64,000 bases of DNA. It comes from Fulvivirga marina. Lineage in GTDB: Bacteria > Bacteroidota > Bacteroidia > Cytophagales > Cyclobacteriaceae. The DNA is taken from the NCBI RefSeq assembly GCF_016775155.1, contig NZ_JAEUGD010000053.1, forward strand, positions 186,001-250,000, read 5' to 3'. The notes beneath the pieces are model-generated. The model was not told where the DNA came from, made no database searches, and saw nothing but the letters and a program-made list of their open reading frames with translations. This document shows positions 62,280 through 64,000 of this stretch, piece after piece. The position numbers and the translations under genes are program-made. Positions within the stretch are counted from its first letter, which is position 1; the number at the start of each line of letters is the position of its first letter.

Positions 62280-64000
62280 ATGTTAAAAAATCTTTTTAAG
62301 ATAGCCATCAGAAATATTCTGAAGGAAAAGGGCTATAGTATTATTAATATTCTCGGCCTGGCTATAGGCATCATGTGCAGTATGTTCCTTGGACTTTACA
62401 TCATGGATGAACTTAGTTATGACAGGTACCATGATAATGCTGACAACATCTACCGAGTAGTTTCTAATATCAAAGAGCCTGATAACTCATTCACATGGGC
62501 CATTGCCCAAATACCAATGGCTGATGAGTTAAGAGACAATTATCCTGACGTAGTAAATGCGGTGCGCTTTTTTGGTTTGGGGAGAAATCTGTACAAATAT
62601 GAGGACAAGTCGTTTTATGAAGAGGATATTTTCCTTGCTGATTCAACTGTATTTGAGATGTTCTCCTACCAGTTTATTGCGGGAGACTCTGAAACTGCAT
62701 TAGATGAACCTTATTCAATAGTAGTTACAGAAAGCATGGCCATTAAGTACTTTGGGACTATTGACTGCCTTAATTTGTTGCTGACAGATCAGGATAATGA
62801 TCAGTTAAAAGTTACAGGCGTAATTAAAGGTGTTCCTGCTAACTCACATTTCAGGTTTGATGCACTTATTTCGCGTAATTCTGAACCGGATTATCAGGGG
62901 AGTTGGGGTAATTTTGGCGTCTTTACCTATATACAACTGCCTGGAAGCTATCAACCTGCAAATTTTAAAGGCAGCTTAGATAAAGTAGTTAAAGATCATG
63001 TAGATCCCATATTTGAGCAGTTTAAAATTAGTATCAACTACGAGCTGCAAAGAATTACTGATATACACTTATATTCAAAAATTCAGGATGAGGCTGAGGA
63101 GGGGGGTGATATTTCTTATATCTATATTTTTGCCGCGGTAGCAGTTTTTATGCTGGTTATAGCCAGTATTAACTATATGAACCTTGCTACTGCACGGTCA
63201 ACACAGCGAGCTAAAGAGGTAGGGGTAAGAAAGGTCATGGGAGCAGGAAAAGGGCAGTTGGTTAGTCAGTTTATGATAGAGTCGTTGGTGATGAGTTTTG
63301 TGGCTCTGGTGATGAGCATGCTTCTGATTTATATTTTTCTTCCTGCTTTTAATAACCTTGCAAATAAACAAATTGAGATCACTTACCTCTTTCAAAGTCA
63401 GGTACTACTGATACTTGTTGGCGTGACATTCATTATAGGCATCATTGGAGGAAGTTATCCAGCCTTTTATCTGTCAAGATTTAATCCGGTTAATGTTTTA
63501 AAAGGCAAACTGTCGACAAAAGGAGGTAATGCCATACTAAGGAAAACACTTGTGGTACTGCAGTTCAGTATTTCCATATTTATGCTTATTTCAACACTTG
63601 TAGTCTTTGATCAGCTTAAGTTTTTAATGAACAAAGACCTGGGGTTTGATAAGGAACAGGTGTTAAGGTTTGAAATGCCTGATGATCAGATGCAGGCTGG
63701 GTATAACGGTTTTCGTCAAAAACTTCTAACTAACCCCAATATTATTAATGTAGCATCGTCATCGTCTACACCCGGAAATAATGTTAATAAGGTTATTTTT
63801 AATGTAGAAACAGAAGAAGGGGAGATGAATGAGCGTGGAATAGACTTTTTTGTGGCAGATTTTGATTTTATAGAAGCTATGCAGATGTCTATTGTAGAAG
63901 GTAGAAATTTTTCGAGAGATATACTGTCAGATACCTCTTTGGCGGTGCTTGTGAATGAGTCAATGGTTGATAGAATGGGGTGGACTGAACCTTTAGGTAA
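62280..64000 (+). CDS. MacB/FtsX-type ABC transporter permease (cut by the window end)
   Basis: Open frame from the ATG at 62280 through the end of the window, at least 573 residues. N-terminal MLKNLFKIAIRNILKEKG with the first membrane segment, a large MacB-PCD periplasmic part (residues about 45-260), and an FtsX domain starting IFAAVAVFMLVIASINYMNLATA followed by the RAKEVGVRKVMGAGKGQL segment. A second half begins near residue 415. This is the DUF/MacB permease family so common in Bacteroidota, usually with an ABC ATPase nearby, which is not seen here. TACATTTG at 62182-62189 may be its -7 element. Confidence 0.85.
   Translation, partial: MLKNLFKIAIRNILKEKGYSIINILGLAIGIMCSMFLGLYIMDELSYDRYHDNADNIYRVVSNIKEPDNSFTWAIAQIPMADELRDNYPDVVNAVRFFGLGRNLYKYEDKSFYEEDIFLADSTVFEMFSYQFIAGDSETALDEPYSIVVTESMAIKYFGTIDCLNLLLTDQDNDQLKVTGVIKGVPANSHFRFDALISRNSEPDYQGSWGNFGVFTYIQLPGSYQPANFKGSLDKVVKDHVDPIFEQFKISINYELQRITDIHLYSKIQDEAEEGGDISYIYIFAAVAVFMLVIASINYMNLATARSTQRAKEVGVRKVMGAGKGQLVSQFMIESLVMSFVALVMSMLLIYIFLPAFNNLANKQIEITYLFQSQVLLILVGVTFIIGIIGGSYPAFYLSRFNPVNVLKGKLSTKGGNAILRKTLVVLQFSISIFMLISTLVVFDQLKFLMNKDLGFDKEQVLRFEMPDDQMQAGYNGFRQKLLTNPNIINVASSSSTPGNNVNKVIFNVETEEGEMNERGIDFFVADFDFIEAMQMSIVEGRNFSRDILSDTSLAVLVNESMVDRMGWTEPLG

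Overview
The window looks like a chromosome segment of a Bacteroidota species, probably a marine Cytophagales (Fulvivirga-like). This placement is an inference from gene content: an exosortase N (XrtN) system, DUF4199, DUF3050 and DUF805 proteins, a two-subunit 2-oxoacid:ferredoxin oxidoreductase, and an order of pheT, zapA and rny with a probable 6S-type RNA between the last two. It also rests on Bacteroidota-type promoters (TTG, about 19-20 bases, then TAnnTTTG), seen in front of rpsT and of the siderophore operon. DNA is AT-rich. I see no rRNA, tRNA, CRISPR array, transposase or prophage genes.

Left part (1-11.3 kb) is an accessory region. It holds an AAA ATPase/subtilase pair matching the IetAS anti-phage system, then a tandemly duplicated unit of about 0.8 kb. 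Each unit carries a promoter, a structured RNA and a small ORF; two RNA helices differ between the units yet keep their base pairing, and one tag is repeated over the ORF start codon. A ParD/ParE-like toxin-antitoxin pair, a marR-S41 peptidase-beta-lactamase operon, a deoxyribonucleotidase and a Fic protein with a small partner follow. Palindromic intergenic repeats are scattered between them.

11.4-25.7 kb: an unusual three-gene minus-strand operon (ATP-grasp ligase, papain-like protein of unknown function, alanine racemase). After it come a Crp/Fnr regulator, a DJ-1/PfpI protein, a small lipoprotein, two GNAT acetyltransferases, an esterase, a broken DUF2007 gene, polyphosphate glucokinase, a CHMI-family isomerase, a YjbR protein, endonuclease V, a class III cyclase and a NarL-type regulator.

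26-35 kb: a five-gene NRPS-independent hydroxamate siderophore operon (decarboxylase, N-monooxygenase, MFS exporter, acyltransferase, IucA/IucC synthetase). It sits behind a strong promoter with a palindromic operator, is flanked by small hairpin repeats, and is followed by a membrane acyltransferase and a phosphopantetheinyl transferase.

35-64 kb is mostly core genome, largely on the minus strand: DUF805, DUF3050, korAB, a translationally coupled VIT protein-xrtN-DUF1361-dgkA operon, nadA-nadB, rny/6S-like RNA/zapA/coiled-coil protein/pheT, DUF1684, radC and rpsT. The plus strand then carries a phospholipase-C-like protein, DUF4199, an ABC-F ATPase, aminopeptidase P and, cut by the window end, a MacB/FtsX-type permease. 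An SRPBCC/GyrI-like protein and a secreted subtilase lie on the minus strand among them.
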